DNA of 64,000 nt from Rhodococcus sp. IEGM 1409 (GTDB lineage: Bacteria; Actinomycetota; Actinomycetes; Mycobacteriales; Mycobacteriaceae). The position numbers were made by a program, and so were the translations under genes. The DNA is taken from NCBI RefSeq assembly GCF_030056735.1, contig NZ_JASHKN010000004.1:1-64000 (forward strand). Direction: 5' to 3'. The notes below the pieces were generated by a model. The model searched no databases and had not been told where the DNA came from. It worked only from the letters and a program-made list of their open reading frames with translations. Of the stretch, positions 62,030 through 64,000 are shown in pieces (positions within the stretch are counted from its first letter, which is position 1; each line of letters begins with the position of its first letter).

Positions 62030-63319
62030 TCAGGATTCAGGCTCTTCCGCTTCGAGCTCGGCCGGGACCACGGAGTTCAGTGCCTCGGCGAGGACGGGAA
62101 CCGTCAAAGTGCGTTGCCAGCCACGTGCGCCCGCGGAAGTGAGCTTGGTCTCGATTGCACTCTCGACTTCGGCGATGTCCGAGTCGGGTTCCAATTTCCA
62201 GTCCCAGCACAGGCGCCTGACCAGGTCGGGTTGGAGCAGGTTTTCCACCGGTACCGAAACCTCTTTGCTCAGGTCCGACAGTGCAGCGCGCGCCGCCGTC
62301 AACCGGTCGGCAGCGGCCGGATCCTGGCGGGCCCAGCGACCGGCGGCCGGAGGCCCGACGATCGGCGGAGTCTTCGGCGGAAGCTCACTGTCGGGGAGCC
62401 TGCGCGCCGCTTCCAGTGCATCCATCCAAATACGCGAATAACGGCGTTGACGTGGTCCGCCGAAGACGGGAAGCGAGCGGAGCGCGTCCAACGACTGAGG
62501 ATCTTTGAGAGCGGCATCGATGATCGCGGAGTCGGGAAGTACCCGGCTCGGCGACACGTCGCGTTTGCGTGCGAGATCCTCACGGGCCTGCCACAGCGCC
62601 CGCACTGCCGCCAACTGACGGGTGGTCTTGAGTGAGGTGATGTGCGACGTACGACGCCAACGGTCAGGCTTGGGCTTGGGCGGGCCGGCCAGACGGATGT
62701 ACTCGAACTCTTCCTTCGCCCACTCGAGCTTGCCTTGGGATTCGAGTTCGGCCTCCATCGCGTCGCGCAGCTCGAGGAGCACTTCGACGTCGAGGGCGGC
62801 GTAGTTCAACCACGCGTCCGGCAGTGGGCGCGTCGACCAGTCGGCAGCACCGTGCCCCTTGCGAAGTTCCACCCGCAGGGTTCGTTCGACTATCGCGGCC
62901 AGTCCGACTCGCTCGAAACCCGCCAGTCGTCCGGCCAGTTCGGTGTCGAAGAGTTCCGCCGGTGTCAGGCCCAAGTCTGCGAGGCCGGGGAGATCTTGAT
63001 CCGCAGAATGCAGCACCCATTGCAACGGGTTGATCGCCTCGGCCAACGGCTGTAGATCCTGCGCCGTCGGAATCGGGTCGAGCAGGAACGATCCCGCGCC
63101 TTCGCGTCGGAGCTGGATCAGGTACGCCCGTGCCGAATAGCGGAATCCGGATGCCCGCTCGGCGTCCACGGCGAGCGGGCCATGGCCGGAAGCCAGCGCG
63201 GCTGCGGCGCCCGCGACGCCGGCGGCAGTGGTGATGACTTCCGGAACTCCGTCACGAGGTACGAGCAGCGGAACTACGTCGGAGGTGGGCTCGGTCGCAT
63301 CATCGGTGACTTCGGACAT
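62030..63319 (-). CDS. rnd: Ribonuclease D (DEDD exonuclease with HRDC domain)
   Basis: A 429-residue 3'-5' exoribonuclease for tRNA and other stable RNA processing. The exonuclease domain has LAVDAERASGF (D-x-E), WVLHSADQDLPGL, and the third DEDD motif NYAALDVEVLLELRD (Y-x3-D). The HRDC domain follows with QAREDLARKRDVSPSRVLPD and ALRSLPVFGG. A C-terminal region of about 100 residues is family-specific. An ATG (MSEVTDDA) was used; an upstream in-frame GTG adds two residues. It is ten bases from the convergent-oriented neighbour end but transcribed the same way. Confidence 0.92.
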   Translation of the reverse strand: MSEVTDDATEPTSDVVPLLVPRDGVPEVITTAAGVAGAAAALASGHGPLAVDAERASGFRYSARAYLIQLRREGAGSFLLDPIPTAQDLQPLAEAINPLQWVLHSADQDLPGLADLGLTPAELFDTELAGRLAGFERVGLAAIVERTLRVELRKGHGAADWSTRPLPDAWLNYAALDVEVLLELRDAMEAELESQGKLEWAKEEFEYIRLAGPPKPKPDRWRRTSHITSLKTTRQLAAVRALWQAREDLARKRDVSPSRVLPDSAIIDAALKDPQSLDALRSLPVFGGPRQRRYSRIWMDALEAARRLPDSELPPKTPPIVGPPAAGRWARQDPAAADRLTAARAALSDLSKEVSVPVENLLQPDLVRRLCWDWKLEPDSDIAEVESAIETKLTSAGARGWQRTLTVPVLAEALNSVVPAELEAEEPES

Positions 63320-63330
63320 GGTCACTGACT

Positions 63331-64000
63331 CTACGTCGCAGTGGGGACAGTGGTTGTCACCTCAGCCTCGAACAGTTCGTCGAGAGCTGCCCCGAAACCT
63401 TGCGCGAGCTGGTCCAATTCGGGTGCCAGATCAGAGCAACTGACGATGCCGACGTCGAGTTTTCCGTCGAGCGACATCACGGTCACGTTGAGGCCCGCCC
63501 CGTGAAAGATCGGACCGAGCGGGAACATTCCTTTGATCTGCGCGCCCAGGAAGTAGAGCGGGACCGGCGGCCCGGGCACGTTGGAGACCACCAGGTTGGA
63601 CACGACGGGGTGACGTTCGGCGAGCTTGAGTGACGAGTACACGCGCATAGCAGCGCCGAACACCGCCGGCGATGCGAACTGCGACCAGTCTTGAAGCATG
63701 TTCGCCCCCAGTGCTTCGTTGTGGTTCTTCGAGGTGGCGTTGTAATCACTGATGGCGTGCAGGCGTTCGACCGGATCGGCGATCTGGGTGCCGAGTTGCG
63801 TGAACATGCCCGAGATCTGGTTCGTGCCGGGACGATCGGATTTGCCGTGGACCGACACCGGCACCATCGCGACGAGGGAATCCTCCGGCAGTTCGTCCCG
63901 GTCCTCCAGATATTTACGCAACGCTCCGGCGCAGAGCGCGAGAACCACGTCGTTGACCTTCACGCCGTGACGATCTTTGACGGTTTTGACCTTAGCGAGA
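63331..64000 (-). CDS. Wax ester synthase/diacylglycerol acyltransferase (WS/DGAT), C-terminal part
   Basis: Partial: the 5' end runs off the window at 64000. About 223 residues are visible, including KVNDVVLALCAGALRKYLED (a conserved WS/DGAT helix), LVAMVPVSVHGKSDRPGTNQ, NLVVSNVPGPPVPLYFLGAQ, PLGPIFHGAGLNVTVMSLDG and the C-terminal LDVGIVSCSDLAPELDQLA. The HHxxxDG catalytic motif is upstream and not visible. These enzymes make triacylglycerol and wax esters, abundant in Rhodococcus. It lies just upstream of rnd in the same direction (11-base gap). Confidence 0.92.
   Translation of the reverse strand, partial: LAKVKTVKDRHGVKVNDVVLALCAGALRKYLEDRDELPEDSLVAMVPVSVHGKSDRPGTNQISGMFTQLGTQIADPVERLHAISDYNATSKNHNEALGANMLQDWSQFASPAVFGAAMRVYSSLKLAERHPVVSNLVVSNVPGPPVPLYFLGAQIKGMFPLGPIFHGAGLNVTVMSLDGKLDVGIVSCSDLAPELDQLAQGFGAALDELFEAEVTTTVPTAT

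Noticed and set aside
1..64000. CRISPR arrays, tRNA or rRNA genes, insertion sequences, prophage
   Set aside because: No regularly spaced repeats, tRNA-like clover sequences, transposase/integrase motifs or attachment-site duplications were seen on reading.

Overview
The window is about 64 kb of high-GC actinobacterial chromosome. It most likely comes from Rhodococcus, possibly the R. erythropolis/qingshengii group; genus is inferred from gene content and protein character, and I ran no search. From about 13.3 to 48.1 kb the genes run in nearly the same order and orientation as the Mycobacterium tuberculosis block Rv2689c-Rv2715, recalled from memory: TRAM methyltransferase, APC permease, ceoB/ceoC, DUF3159, OB-fold protein, hydrolase, DUF3710, dut, DUF3093, DUF4193, cei, suhB-like, ppgK, sigA, DUF3039/DUF3099, sigB, ideR, DUF4192, PAC2 protein and hydrolase. 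No rRNA, tRNA, CRISPR array, transposase, integrase or prophage gene was seen.

Layout. 1-4.4 kb: end of a class-III aminotransferase, a permuted papain-fold protein, a PhzF-like protein, then ahpC-ahpD divergent from oxyR (peroxide defence). 4.4-5.8 kb: a GlcD-type FAD oxidase. 5.9-9.3 kb: an accessory three-gene cassette (EspC-like small protein, large WXG-domain protein, lipoprotein) that looks like type VII secretion cargo. 9.4-10.8 kb: a LysR-like effector domain without a DNA-binding domain, divergent from a DUF5997 gene. 10.8-19.6 kb: a DUF3516 helicase, hydrolase, PAC2 protein, lipoprotein, DUF4192, galE and ideR. 19.8-24.9 kb: an acuC-lysine acetyltransferase operon, then sigB. 25-31.4 kb: methyltransferase, DUF3099, DUF3039, YihY, a helicase and small conserved genes. 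31.5-34 kb: a two-subunit CPA2 cation/proton antiporter and an exported PtpB-like phosphatase. 34-38 kb: sigA, ppgK, inositol phosphatase and cei. 38.6-48.1 kb: the conserved DUF/dut block, then the ceoBC K+-regulatory pair facing a KimA-like K+ permease, and an RNA methyltransferase. 48.3-53 kb: MarR-MFS efflux pair, SIMPL protein, and a glutaminase-STAS-cNMP fusion. 53.2-64 kb: dxs, a sugar porter, a 5'-truncated SRPBCC remnant, an IdeR-boxed siderophore-binding lipoprotein, the fadA-fadB beta-oxidation operon, RNase D, and the end of a WS/DGAT acyltransferase.

How the genes fit together. Several global regulators (sigA, sigB, ideR, oxyR) sit close together, and two of their likely targets are in the window: ahpCD for OxyR, and the FecB-type lipoprotein for IdeR. 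Potassium handling appears twice, as probable import (KimA-like permease with CeoB/CeoC) and probable export (KhtTU-like antiporter). The acuC operon pairs a protein deacetylase with a GNAT acetyltransferase fused to a degenerate ADP-forming acyl-CoA synthetase. Strong inverted-repeat terminators separate most convergent units.
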